This document shows positions 23,654 through 34,988 of a DNA stretch of 64,000 nucleotides, one piece after another. A program made the translations under genes and the position numbers. A model generated the notes under the pieces. That model did no database searches and had not been told where the DNA came from. It was given only the letters and a program-made list of their open reading frames with translations. Source of the stretch: Microthyrium microscopicum (lineage: Eukaryota > Ascomycota > Dothideomycetes > Microthyriales > Microthyriaceae); NCBI GenBank assembly GCA_010405405.1, contig MU004238.1, positions 197,530 to 261,529 on the forward strand, given 5' to 3'. The stretch's first letter is position 1. Each line of letters starts with the position of its first letter.

Positions 23654-23959
23654 TCACCAGCCCTCACGGCGAAGCCGTTCAGACACCTCCTTCAACTTCT
23701 GGTTCCGGAGCTCAGCCCTCTCCTTCAAGGTGACCTCGTCGTTAGCCTTCTTTTCTTTGTGGGCTGCGTACTTGGTCTCACATTTGGCAAGGAGCTTGTC
23801 AGCAGCGGCGGCAGCCTTCGCATTTAGATAGCGAAGGTTAGCTAGTCGCCGCTCGGTAGTTGTTGGCTCTGGGTGAAGAGCCTCTTCGCCTGCGATCACT
23901 GACTTGTCGTCCGCGAATAGCTGGTCGAAGGTCTCATCGGTGTTTGCTCGGTGAGGCAT
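23654..23959 (-). CDS. Small charged hypothetical protein
   Basis: Single exon, 101 residues, starting MPHRANTDETFDQLFADD. The frame stays open further upstream (to 24151), but that extension is compositionally unlike the rest, so I prefer the ATG at 23959. Residues 40-101 are rich in Lys, Glu and Ala and likely form one long helix or coiled coil (LANLRYLNAKAAAAADKLL, VTLKERAELRNQKLKEV), ending in LRREGW. There is no signal peptide or membrane segment. I do not recognise a family. Confidence 0.55.
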   Translation of the reverse strand: MPHRANTDETFDQLFADDKSVIAGEEALHPEPTTTERRLANLRYLNAKAAAAADKLLAKCETKYAAHKEKKANDEVTLKERAELRNQKLKEVSERLRREGW

Positions 23960-24775
23960 TGATATGATTGTGAAGCTGCTTTGATGAGAGTGAGCTTTGG
24001 GAACCTGGTTTAAGGCTTGGAGTTTGCAAAGCAGGATATGGTTCTCGAAGCTGATGATGAGTTGGAGATATTGACCCTTCCACATTGGGGTATATGTATA
24101 ACTCATAGGTTGATACGATTTTTCATTACAATTACTTGGTTGGACAATCAAGTCGTTGTTCTTGATAATCTACATATCTTTCATCTGTTGGTTTTGATAC
24201 CAAGTACAAACACTTTGTGCTGAAGTCATGTTCTTTGTTCCTAGAGCGACAATATCTTTCATCTCTTCGAAGCCATAGATGAAACTCTTAGGGACTTATG
24301 TATGTTTACCTACCCCTTACGGGTACTGCCTACGGGTACTCCTTACGGGAGGGGTCCCTACACAAGCTAAATGCTCAAGCGCAATGTCCTTGTCGTTGTA
24401 ATATACCTCGAGAATATATACAAAGCCATTATCATCAGCCATACAAAGGGATCTCTATCATCGATATCTTGTCAAGATTTCGGGCATCATCACATCGACT
24501 ACCAGCTGTAGACACCATTTGGAATGCCCTGAACAGGTCTCAGAGAGAGACTTCAAACAGGGCCGGAAGCCCGAAAGTGTTTAATGACGATTGTGCAAGG
24601 ACACAAAGAAACTACCACAGTAGTGCCATCGCTATGATATACGAACACTCTGTAGAATGAAATGACTAACAAGAAAGATATGGACAGAAGATTTCAAGGT
24701 ACACTATTGGTTTGGTAAGAATGTTATTGGTAATGATACTAGTGTTGAGTTTATTGTTAGCAAGTATACCGAGAA
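23960..24775. other. Intergenic between two small genes
   Basis: About 800 bases. Around 24314-24349 a short motif (ttacgggtact / ctacgggtact / ttacggg) is repeated imperfectly two to three times. The rest is featureless. Confidence 0.4.
24314..24349. repeat. Short imperfect direct repeat
   Basis: The unit t/ctacgggtact occurs twice and the start of a third copy follows (ttacggg). Spacing is 13 bases. It could be a binding-site cluster or slippage; the sequence gives no decision. Confidence 0.5.
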
Positions 24776-25114
24776 TTAGTTGCGGCGTCTACCAAGCAGG
24801 TTTCGGCGTCTACGAGCAGGCAAGGCAGGAATAGGATTGGGATCAATCTCACTGTAAGGAGGAGGCTGATTATATTCTTTCCACTTTCGTACTCGTTCCT
24901 GGCGAGCAGCGCGCAGTTCATTCCATGGTAGGTACCAATCGATCAGTTCGGCACCGGGATACCAGTACTTACGCTCCCAATCGATCATGTGCTGGGCCAC
25001 ATGGTCGAAGCCCCAGTATCTCGCCATGCGGAGACGGGGCTGCTTTGTCTTTTTGGCAATGTACTTGCCAGTTCTGGCGACTCCTTCACCGACGTAATAA
25101 AGCAAATGAGGCAT
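24776..25114 (-). CDS. Small basic hypothetical protein with PPxY motif
   Basis: Single exon, 112 residues, starting MPHLLYYVGEGVARTGKY. It is rich in Trp, Tyr and Arg (ARYWGFDHVAQHMIDWERKYWYP) and contains QPPPYSEIDP near residue 83, a PPxY motif of the kind bound by WW domains of Rsp5/NEDD4 ligases. The C-terminus is very basic (ARRRRNLLGRRRN). There is no clear signal peptide or membrane span. I do not recognise a family; the coding call rests on the unbroken frame and the non-random composition. Confidence 0.5.
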   Translation of the reverse strand: MPHLLYYVGEGVARTGKYIAKKTKQPRLRMARYWGFDHVAQHMIDWERKYWYPGAELIDWYLPWNELRAARQERVRKWKEYNQPPPYSEIDPNPIPALPARRRRNLLGRRRN

Positions 25115-26976
25115 TGCGGTTGTTGCTTGTTTCGAGGGCTGGGTTTGGTGTAGCTTTCGAACTGTGAGTGTGGCTGTTTCGCTTTCTTTGATATTGGAAG
25201 TAGGAAAGCGAAGTTGATGTCTATGATGATAAGAAGACGTTATGAATATTATCTTAGTGCTGTATATGTATATTCAGCGGATTGAGCTGGTATATGCCAG
25301 TTCAGAGCATAAAGCGTATGTTCGAATATAATGTTGGTATCATTGCACTGTTCTGGAAGGATGTCAATATTATAATATTGTATATAATCACATCAACTAT
25401 GGGTTTGTTGACATCCATTATACTCTACTCAAGTATCACTAGGAGCTGAAAACAAAGAGCTGCCCCAAGAGATATTGTGCTGGCGTTTGTTATCTGGGTC
25501 TCAGACCTATCAAATTAGCTCATTGACGAAGACTAGTATTCCAGTAGTAGCTAATGCTCGTATTACCCGGTAGAATAAATATGAAGAATTCAGTGGTTGA
25601 TCTTCCATATAATGGGTGCTTGAGGACGTCCAAAAGAGACTATCTCATATCTGGTACGAATCCTTGGAGTTATAGGGCTCCGTGCTGAGTCTGTGTTGTT
25701 ATCGTAGCTCTGCGGTGATTCGAAATGTGGGTGTCGACCAATGTGGACTATCGTTTTGGCAGTCCTCATGTGGCTATTTTGATATTGCGATTAATTGTAG
25801 CCAGTGAATATAACTAGAAGATCTCGGGGACTCGGCATCAGAGCAAACAAGGACTTTCGTACAATCTAGCTCTTCGATTTTGAGATCTAGGTCAGTGCTT
25901 ACTCACTTGAATATATACAATCGCTTACGTTTGCTGATTCGGTGATTCCCGTTCTTGACGTTCCATGGGTAATGTGAAGATAGGCATTTTGTAAGAGATA
26001 AATGCTTACACTATTATCATGCTATAATATAGTTCTTGCATTCCGCTATCTCTCATCGTAACTAGAGGAGAATACATGGATCAAAATTTCCTGACAGATA
26101 ATCTATCAGTAGTGAAATCTGTAGATACAATTTTTGATGCGCGAAAGGGACCACTGTGGTAGTGATGTGAGAATTTGTAGGGTTCTGAGCTGGGGACTCA
26201 GAGACGATCGAGAAATTCTGTTCACAAAGTCCTAGCAAAAGTGATACTCTATAGAGATCTTCATATTGTCCGGGGTGATAAGTGGACGTCCAAATTCCTA
26301 GGTGAGATCGATTTTCAGATCCAGATCAAATCCTTCAAACCAACGAAGTGGAAACACAACTCCAAGGATACAATCTTAAGACCTCTCGCTTTCCAAACCA
26401 AGCTTTCACCATAAGACGGTCAGCAGCTTTTTGAGAACGTATGGATGCCGTGGACTGCTAGTACTGACGTGGCAATGTACCAAAGAAGGATGCATATCAA
26501 TCGGGCCGACTCACCGAACTCTGGCAAACTGGACACCAATCGGGGAATTTTTGAGAACTCCCTTACTGACTTCGAGAAATTTGTTGATTTCTGCAACCAA
26601 TAAGCCCTTACTATCTCCACAATCCTAGCTCGTATTGTACGATCCACGGCTGTTGTGTAGAGCAGATTGGCCTTTTTACACCTCTAGAAAGCTCGTAAGA
26701 TTGAAATAAGCTTTGAAATATGTCTATCAGAAGCTGATTAGCAGGAAATCATGCTGTGCAATAGAGTATCTCACCATTGTTGGTGTGATATATATATGTT
26801 AGAAGTCGTCTGTTGAACCTTCAATGGATGAGAAAACTCCAGCTAGTGAGAGTCAGATGTGAAGTTTCCTCCATTCAAGTTCCATTCAAGTGGGATGTAA
26901 TTGGCCTGATATACAGGCCTTCTCTCTAGCATGATCGACACCTGGTTACTAACTTTTCGCCAACCGACATGACAAG
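25115..26976. other. Long intergenic stretch, 1.9 kb
   Basis: Mixed-composition, moderately AT-rich DNA upstream of two divergent genes (the small PPxY protein and a DHA1 transporter). No frame shows a family signature, and no terminal repeats were seen. Near 26790 there is a TA-rich run (atatatatatg), about 185 bases before the transporter ATG. Confidence 0.4.
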
Positions 26977-28843
26977 ATGACAAGCCAGATAACTTCCGAT
27001 AGCCATGAAGCCCCTGGTACCATTCTTCTGTATGATAAGAGAAATGGGACGGATCAAGTGATTCTGGTTCCTCAGCCATCATCTAACGATTCCAATGATC
27101 CCTTACGATGGTCCAAAAGGAAGAAATGGACAGTGCTGTTGATTGGAGCGTTCTACGCTTTCATGGGCTCCGTGACTGGACCGATTATGGCTGCTGGTGA
27201 GGTTCTGCGATCAGGATGACAATGGGTTTCTTCGCAAACGCTTACTTTGCTGTCAGGTATGATTCCATTGACGAAATCGTTGAATACTTCGCTTCAACGT
27301 ATCACATACGCAAATGGCGCAACATTGATCTGTCAAGGCGTAGCAACCACTCTCTGGATGTGAGTAGTCCCTGCGCTGAAAGCGTACACATAATAATGTT
27401 TCCGTAGGCCTTTTGCGATCAAGTACGGCAGACGACCTGTATATCTGCTGTCTAATCTCTTAATGGGAATTGCCTGTTTCTGGTGTGGCCTCGGAGATAC
27501 CAACTATGGTGTTCTCGTAAGCGGAAGAGCATTCCTAGGCATCTTCGAAGCACCTATCGAATCCATTGTGCCTTCAACCATCACTGATATATTCTTCCTG
27601 CACGAAAGAGGAGAGAAGGTTTCAGTGTACGGCATGGCTGTACTTGGCGGCAACGAATTGGGTCCTATGTTCTCGGCGTTTATCATTCAAAATCTGAACA
27701 TGAGGTGGGCATTCTTTATTGTGGGAATCATAATTCTGGCTGCGGAAATTCCGATGTTCTTCTTCATGCCTGAGACGAAGTATGGAGGAGTCCGGCCTGA
27801 AGTTCCTGGTGTAGCTGGAAGAGATGGGAAGGTCGTTGAAATAGAGCTATCAGATGTCAGCAAAAACAGAGAAAAGATGGTAATTCCGGTGGTTAAAGAA
27901 GGCGAAAAGGAAAGCATGTCAGCGGACAGCATACCCAAAAAAGGCTATACAGCAAGTCTCCAAGTCTTCGGTCATGGCGATCCATCAGTGAGTCTGGGCA
28001 AGGCGTTTCTACGGCCTTTGATCCTTCTGACATATCCAACTATTCTCTGGTCATGTTTGATCTATGGTTTGTCGCTGAGCTGGAACGTTATTATCGGAGC
28101 CTCCTTAGCACAGATCTTCTCACCGCCGTAAGCATATTACGCTCTGTTGCTGATGTTGAATGCTGACACGACGCAGACCGTACGAATTCGACTCGCAAGC
28201 TCAAGGCTTGATATTCTTGTCTCCCTTCATCGGGTATAAATCTCCGTCCAGCTTTGTATAGTTTCCTTAACAATGAATTGCAGGTCAATCATCGGAACAT
28301 ACCTCTGCGGCCCATTATCAGACGCTATAGCCAACTTCTACACCAAGCGAAATCGCGGAATCAGAGAACCTGAAATGCGACTGCCAGCCTGTGCAATAGC
28401 AGCGTTATTCACTGCCGTCGGCGCGATAATCGTTGCAGTGACATTGAACAACAGATCGCACTGGTCTGGGCCAGCGATAGGTCTAGGAGTGCTGTCAATC
28501 GGCGCGCAAATGGGAGCTACGCTTGCGATGGCGTATAGTCTTGACAGCCACAAAGAGGTAGGCGATATTCCTGATATTTGGAAATCTCCGAGAAGCTAAC
28601 AATCTATAGCTTTCAGCCGAATTGATGGTCGCTGTCGCTTCTATGAAATCAGCAATTGCTTGGATTTGGACATGGGTTATCAACGACTTCATCGCTGCTC
28701 GGGGTCCACTTACGGTCTTCCTGACTATTATGGCTATCAATATCGCGGTGTATGCCACAACGCTGTTGCTGTATGTTAAGGGGAAGGCTGCTCGGATATG
28801 GATCCACGAAAAGAACTTGCTTGGGTTCATGGGATTAAATTAG
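26977..28843 (+). CDS. MFS transporter, DHA1-type
   Basis: Six exons: 26977-27196, 27257-27359, 27408-28127, 28177-28233, 28284-28557, 28610-28843, giving 535 residues. All junctions keep frame and family continuity, for example MAAG|MIPLTKSL, TTLWM|PFAIKYGRRPVYLLS, FSPP|PYEFDSQAQG and SHKE|LSAELM. N-terminal cytosolic tail, then helix 1 (WTVLLIGAFYAFMGSVTG); the loop 2-3 motif is FAIKYGRRPVYL; FFLHERGEKVSVYGMAVLGG and the central acidic loop (residues about 240-300) follow, then six C-terminal helices. Relatives export or import small molecules by proton coupling; the substrate cannot be told. An apparent early stop after GPIMAAG is only the read-through of intron 1. Confidence 0.9.
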
Positions 28844-29121
28844 CAAAATTGCGACTCAAAAGTTGTTTAGAGTTCTGATAAATGCAGTACCATAATGACC
28901 CTTCTGATCGTCCCTAGAGCTTTTGATCAGAAAAAAATATCAAAAACCAAAGGAAGCACTTACCAGCCCGCCCCGAGTTCTCAGTTCAATGTGATTTCGC
29001 TGCGAATACACGACGCAATTGCATAGCTTGACAAAGTCCAGGTTTCGAAAGCAGATGGCATAGTCTACACATTTCTAGCTTGCTCGCTCCTATGAAGGAC
29101 CCATCCCTAATCATACATCCA

Positions 29122-29966
29122 TTACCGACCCCTACTAACCCAACCTTCCAAGTTTTCTCTTGCACCTCCAATTTTATCCTCTAGCATAACCTTGCCCATC
29201 TTGCTATGCTCAATGCCCGTTCTTACAAAGTTCTCCACCCGCTCCTGTGTCTTCTTATGTCCCTCCGCAAGCACCGGCCACTTTTGTTCCCAGCGCCAGA
29301 CTAGTCCGCCGACGTTCTTCATTGTCGCTGGCAAGAGATAATTCGCTGCCGCAAGTCCTACAGCCAGTGGTGCCGTCGCGCGCAGGAGAATATTTCGGTT
29401 GCGTACTAGCACTGAAGCGCCCATACCAGACACGAGGACGTAGATCGCATTAGGCATAATGACCTCGCCGGACTGGCGTGAAGGTGCTAGCCCAGCCAGG
29501 GTGGATGTGAAGTTATGCTCCAGATGGAAAGCGCGGGATGCGAGGGCGTTGGCGCGGTCTTCTAAACTCGCGGCATGTTGATGGATGAAGAGACGAGAGC
29601 GGGCGATTTGTACGGTCAAGCGGTCGGTGGGCGTGGGGAGCTGTGAGGGTTTGGGTCGTGTTGGGATGGACTCGTGGTTGTCGCTTTCGGCTGGATCATC
29701 GTAGATTGGCTTGCGGGACTGTAATCTGAGTGTCAGTAGTGCTTTCTTGAAAAGTTTCTCGAGGATTACGGACTGTTTTGAGAACATCTTCGTCCCATCT
29801 TGGGGCTGTATCGGCGTGGAGAGCGGATCGGGGAGTGAGAACAATAGCTACTGCCATGCCGGCGATGGTAGGCGCTACGGCGCGCTGAGGGGGAATTCAG
29901 TAAGTCAATTGGGAGGTGTATGAGCTGGTATGTACTTACGTGCCGTAATATTGACCTTGAAGCCAT
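29122..29966 (-). CDS. MIC27: MICOS subunit MIC26/27 (apolipoprotein O-like)
   Basis: Three exons (29966-29940, 29884-29774, 29718-29122) give 244 residues. MICOS shapes crista junctions of the inner mitochondrial membrane. Exon 1 encodes only nine residues (MASRSILRH); exon 2 continues RAVAPTIAGMAVAIVLTPRS, a targeting segment. Exon 3 begins SRKPIYDDPAES, the usual KPIYDD block, then TDRLTVQIARSRLFIHQHA, two membrane hairpins (MPNAIYVLVSGMGASVLV and LLRATAPLAVGLAAANYLLP) and the C-terminal amphipathic helix LEDKIGGARENLEGWV. The second intron has a weak GTCCGT donor but a good CTACTGAC branch and ACAG acceptor; the frame across it forces this choice. Frame change without that intron would break the gene. 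Confidence 0.9.
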
Positions 29967-30275
29967 GTTTATGGCTTTGTTTGAGCTACAAAACAGACGT
30001 CTTTTGGTGAGGAATGGCAGCGAAGTCATATCAAGATTCAAATCTGATGTCTTGGCACGCTTAAATAGAGAGCCCCCTGGTTCATCCATCGTTACCCCTT
30101 ATGCCTTTTCGATGTCAAATTTACTCCAAATCTCCAACTTCTGGATTCAAGCTACTTTACAATTCACATGTCATGGAAAGTATCAAGAACACGAAAATTG
30201 GTTGAAATCGTCAATCTCATTATTGTCATTACATTACGGGGTATAACTATGTCATTGAAATTTCCTCCAATCCTT
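29967..30275. other. Intergenic: MIC27 promoter
   Basis: About 310 bases between the MIC27 start and the stop of the secreted-protein gene. No feature seen. Confidence 0.4.
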
Positions 30276-31117
30276 TCATATCGCTTTATGGATAGGATCC
30301 CATGTAGGTCTCGTGCGTGGGTCTATGGTCCACGTCGGTGTGGCTTGAGACGCTGCTGATGGTGATTCTTCTTGCAGTGGGAGCCAAGACGTCTCGTCTG
30401 TTGACATAGAGTTGAGCTTTGGTAGCTCCGCCAGACTGTACGCTGTTCCGTTGACGTTGGCGCATTGTGGAGTATCATCCATTGCAGGAGAATCGGGCGC
30501 AACAACTAACAGCGAGAATCGTTGTCCACCCGGCCGGTTTACCCAGATGTAGCCTCCTTTTGTTTTGCCTGCTTTCACGCAGGTTGAATCTTGTGCTATC
30601 ATGCTGGATGTTATGCCAGCTAAAGCATAAGACACCAGTGTTGTGTTATGTGTCTTCAACGTCGTTAGCAATTAGGATATTGCTAGGAAGTTGGATTGAT
30701 TGCTTACCTTATTGCAGAGCTTGATGGCCGATTTTGAAGATACAGTGACTGCACAACAGCCACAGTTGTCAAGCTGAATTTTGGAAGTTAGACTTCGCTG
30801 TGACCACATCTGGCCCATTGCTAGTATCTCTTTTGTGCTTGCTGCTTTCTCATGGTCCACAAGATCATCACATAGCGGCTGGTAGAAAAGTTAGTAATGA
30901 TATCTTCCCAACCCGGTTGATATTTGGCACTTACAGCCATCATGACATCTCTAGTCACTTCGCATTGTTGAAAGTCTCGTAACCTTGAAGGAAGCATCTC
31001 TCTTGGTGACTATATCATGTTAGCCAAGAGTTCTCTCATCAATGTACACTGTATACATACTGAGTCGGCTGGCAGGGCCGTCACAAGCGCTGGAAGAATA
31101 ATATAGACTGGCTTCAT
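30276..31117 (-). CDS. Small secreted cysteine-containing protein (effector-like)
   Basis: Four exons (31117-31061, 31009-30935, 30878-30708, 30653-30276), all introns in phase 0, give 226 residues. Each intron has a GT start and AG end; the first has a GCTAAC branch and GTATGT donor, the second GTAAGT with TACTAAC. Exon 1 is a signal peptide, MKPVYIILPALVTALPADS. The mature chain has eight Cys: one in QQCEV, one in PLCDD, three in NCGCC, one in KLCNK, one in STCVK, one in PQCAN; eight implies possible paired disulfides. The C-terminal 80 residues are Ser/Thr/Pro-rich and disordered. There is no known domain that I can name. A TATA box lies about 70 bases upstream. Extracellular role, possibly host- or competitor-directed, is only an inference from architecture. 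Confidence 0.7.
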
Positions 31118-32442
31118 GTTGTATGATTTCGATGTAATTGAGATCTGATTGCTGAATAGATTCGAAAGTGTGCGATGCTGCTTCCTTATAAACTTCAACG
31201 GATTTGCAAAAGCACGCCGCTACCAAGTCGCAACTTTGAGGCTGTCAGTAGGCAAGATTTAAACCTTATCAAGATCACTTGATTACCATTGACCACTTGC
31301 CCGCGAGATCAACAACTAGGGCCCCAACACTTAATATAAACTTTCAAGATCCTCCCAGGCCAGAAAAGACATTGACTAATAGATGGAACACATGCAGAAT
31401 GTCGATTATCTTTGATTTGATGGGATTGCTGGATACCATGAAATGACTACAGGTGACCAGCAAGAAGGAACAACGGGCTAAGTTTATCTACCTTCTTTAT
31501 TGTTCGTGCCTGGCGGACCATTCTTGCTCAGATCTGGGGCCAAACCTCGTCAATATCCCATGTTCGAAACATCAGAGCTTCGTAGGGCAATCAACGGGTG
31601 ACGCGCACGAGCGTCGCTTGGGTGGAAGGCCTGCTAACAGGTGGAATAGTTGGCGGATCACACGCGCGAGCCTTCGTCATTTGCGGTTTTACTTAGGACA
31701 ATTCGATTATTTGTTGTGATTAAAATGGTTCTAGACGCCATTGAATACGTGACGGCTAGACCACTGAGGTCTTGAACAGAGTAATTACGCTCTAGATGCT
31801 CGGATATTGTAGAGTACCGCTCTGCTACCAAGTTGTGGACAGAACTCTGAAATGTGTGGGGTTCGTAGAGGTGTGTTCGTGACAAGGCTTAGAGCAAGTA
31901 TTTAATTAAAATCCGCTCGTCAATGGAGATCAGCCTTGTGTAAAAGAGAAGTATTCAGCCATGTGGTGCTTCCAGATTAGGGAGGAGGTTAAGATGAGAG
32001 ATGAGATCTCATGGGATGATGGGATGAGATGATCTCGCTTCCGCCCGCATTCGCTTGGAAGATCTTGCACGTGTATTTTCATTATTGACTGGATGCCAGG
32101 TCTAGATAATGGACTCCAGGATTGGTAACATTAATATCAAAATGGTTGATGGCTGGGCTGTTTGCTGGAGGTTCAATTGTACTGGAGTTGTCGTGGTCTT
32201 GGGATCCACGCAGTAAAGTGCCATGCCCGTCGGCCCGCGAATTAAATCAAACTCCACGAACAGCTCCCCCGGTGCCACATCATTCTCTTCTACCATCCAC
32301 GCCATTACTTTTCTCTCGTGGGAAGATCCTGATCCTCAATGAGTGAACATCAATTTATATCCGCAAATCCATCCAACTGCGCCGCCCTATTTCGGAAGCT
32401 AGCACCGCATACCCGCGCATACGATAGCGAGCCCATTACCTC
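31118..32442. other. Intergenic between divergent genes, 1.3 kb
   Basis: Upstream region of the secreted cysteine protein (left) and the RINT1-family gene (right). At 31990-32035 there is a run of GATGAGA/GGGATGA-type short repeats (gatgagatctcatgggatga). No gene seen. Confidence 0.4.
31184..31190 (-). promoter_or_regulatory. TATA box of the secreted cysteine protein gene
   Basis: Minus-strand TATAAGG about 70 bases before the ATG at 31117, in a T/A-rich context (gtttataagg). A TATA core fits an inducible gene. Confidence 0.5.
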
Positions 32443-34972
32443 ATGGCCCAAGTCACAGACGCTCGTGTTGGCGACTATCTCGATGACAAGCTTCAAAGTC
32501 TAGCAGACCTTGAATCCTTGGATAGCCTGCTGCTCAGTGTTCGCAATCAGCAGAGTCTGCTCAAGTCGCAGCTAGAAAGCGCGCAGAAAGAGCTCAAAGA
32601 AGCAAAACAGGAATCTGTTCGCCATGGCACTACGCTCAATGCGAGCGTTAAAGCTTTCAACAAGGAGCAGGCCGACATCGATCGCCAGTTGATGCTCATC
32701 ACACAATCTGATACTAGCGATGAGGCGGCTCAAAAGTTCGAGGCGAGCATGGACAAGCTCAATAAGCTAAGTGTCGCCAAAGAATATGTTCGTTTGCTGC
32801 AAGATGTTGACACTTTGAGGTAAGAAGTTGTGACTTTCATTCTCTAGCTCTTCGCTGACATTCGTTAGTGATGACTGCATTTCACACCTTGGATCATCTG
32901 ATGCAGATGCTTTAGAGTCCTATTCTCGTATCCGTAAACTGCTGTCTGAACTAGAAGACCTACAAGTCACTGCTGAAGGCGCCGCGCCTCATCTCGTCGA
33001 CCATACCAAGAGCAAGACCTTATACCTAAGAGAACAGCTCGAAAAAGCGTATTCACGGCAGTTTGAAGATATACTGAAGGAGATATCATGGCCGAATCCT
33101 GATGGTGCTGTTTCTGAATCACAGCACGAACGGTTTGCAAGAGCAGTTTCCAAGCTCCTCGAGCTGCAATTACCAGAACTTGAAAAACAGGAGAAGCTGA
33201 ACGATGGAAGTCGAGCAGTGGAACCGCTGGTACTGTTTCCATTCAAAGTTATGATCAAACCGCTAGAATTGGGCTTTCGATATCACTTTGAAGGGGATCG
33301 GCCTACAAATCGTCTGGAACGTCCTGAATTCTTCCTTTCGCATGTTACGGAAAGAATACTTGCCAAATACATTGACTTTGTGGAGCACTATGTTCAGCCT
33401 GTTCTCCTTGAAAAGTTTCGAGGAACTGATCTTGCTCTGAACTATGCATACATAGACTCTTGCTCTGCCTTTATCACGTCGCTCCTTCCAATGGTTCGCA
33501 ACAAGATCTACTCGGTACTTCCACAAGTACTGAAGCAGCCACCTCTTCTGTCCCATCTTATCCACGAAGTTACCAAGTTCGATACCGAACTTCGTAACGA
33601 GTGGCAATATGACGGAGGATCACGCGGTCTTGTCTGGCATGGCTTGGCTTACGAAGTATTGTCCAAGGACGACGTTTTTGTTCAGTGGCTCAAAGTCGAG
33701 AAAGACTTTGCCCTCTCCCGCTATCAGGAAATCGTCGATGCATCTGATAGTTTTGATCTAGACTTCGATAGTTTGGGTGCTGGCAAGACCAAGCCGTCAA
33801 AAGCTGCTATCAGAGTCAATGATCTTCTGGAAGCTACAACGGACAACTACAAAGAGCTTGTGTCTTTTTCACAGAAACTACGGTTTTTGATTGATATACA
33901 AATAGCCATATTCGACCTCTTCCATGAGAGGCTTACTGAAGCACTGGGTGCCTATATTTCTCGTACATCTACCATCGGAAGAACTAGTCGAGAGGAACAA
34001 GCCAAACTACAAGGCATCGAGGGACTGGAACGCCTTGGACGCGTGTTCGGTAGCGCAGACTATCTGGAGCGAGCAATGAGAGATTGGAATGATGATGTGG
34101 TAAGTCAGATACTCGATATTCCCATGCCCGCGTACTAATTCACTTAGTTTTTCCTAGAAATGTGGTCCGAACTTCAGCATCGTGCCTCACTAGGAGCCTC
34201 AAACGCTATAGTCGCCGGCAACCTGACGATAGCGCAAGTAGCAGCCCGCACATCCAGCACAATCAACAACGACGAAGGCGACCAAGCTCAGTATGAAGAG
34301 GGCGCTTTATTTGATGAGACTGCTGCAGCATACATGCGTCTTCGCACCAGAACGGAGAGCATTATGACTGACCTCCTCACAAATAATGTGCGCCAGGCTC
34401 TTGGCCCATATTCTCGAATCAACCCTTGGGCTTCATTGTCGCCGGCTTCTACGCAAGCAAACGATGGCCCATTACCTCCTAATGCGGAGCTTGATGGTTT
34501 AATGCAAAGTCTGCGAAGTCTGCTATCTTATCTTGTGAGGGCAGTTGGTACTGCTCCACTAAGGAGACTTGCAAAACAAACATTACAAGCTATGGAGACT
34601 GTGATTTTTGATCAGGTTATTCTTGGTCATTCATTCTCCGGCGCTGGTACTGCGCAGTTGGCTGCAGACAATTCCGCGCTGCTGGGCCTGGTGTCGAAAT
34701 ATCTTGATGCTGGGACTATTGATATTGGGCTGGGTAGACTGAGCCAGGCAATAAGATTGCTTAGTATTCCAATCAAGGCAAGCAAAGCCCCAGAAGAGTC
34801 GGAAGATGATGCGGAGAACCCTGCCGACGTTGGACTCTTCGAGGTTGGAAAACGACTGTTCGAAGGTAGTGGAGAAGATGCCAAAAAGCTACTGGACGAT
34901 CTTGGTTTGGACCGCTTGAGCGTCGGAGAAGCAAGAAAGATCCTCGCCAAGCGCGTTGAACTGGGTAGTTAG
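32443..34972 (+). CDS. RINT1: RINT1/TIP20-family vesicle tether subunit
   Basis: Three exons (32443-32819, 32869-34099, 34148-34972) give 810 residues. The family (RINT1/Tip20) is part of the Dsl1/NRZ tether at the ER for retrograde Golgi-ER vesicles. N-terminal coiled coil (LESLDSLLLSVRNQQSLLKSQ onward), then the helical rod: PLVLFPFKVMIKPLELGFRYHF, RPEFFLSHVTERILAKYIDFV, LRNEWQYDGGSRGLVWHGL and SRYQEIVDASDSFDLDFDS, the family's most conserved region, and a C-terminal rod ending LDDLGLDRLSVGEARKILAKR. Both introns are about 50 bases with GTAAG donors. The stop codon lies only 16 bases from the convergent RMI1 stop codon. Confidence 0.92.
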
Positions 34973-34988
34973 AGGTCAATAGAAAGGC

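Noticed and set aside
26977-27460. The first DHA1 transporter appeared truncated by an early stop after helix 1
   Set aside because: Two introns (27197-27256 and 27360-27407) restore the frame through MIPLTKSL and WMPFAIKYG, so the gene is intact.
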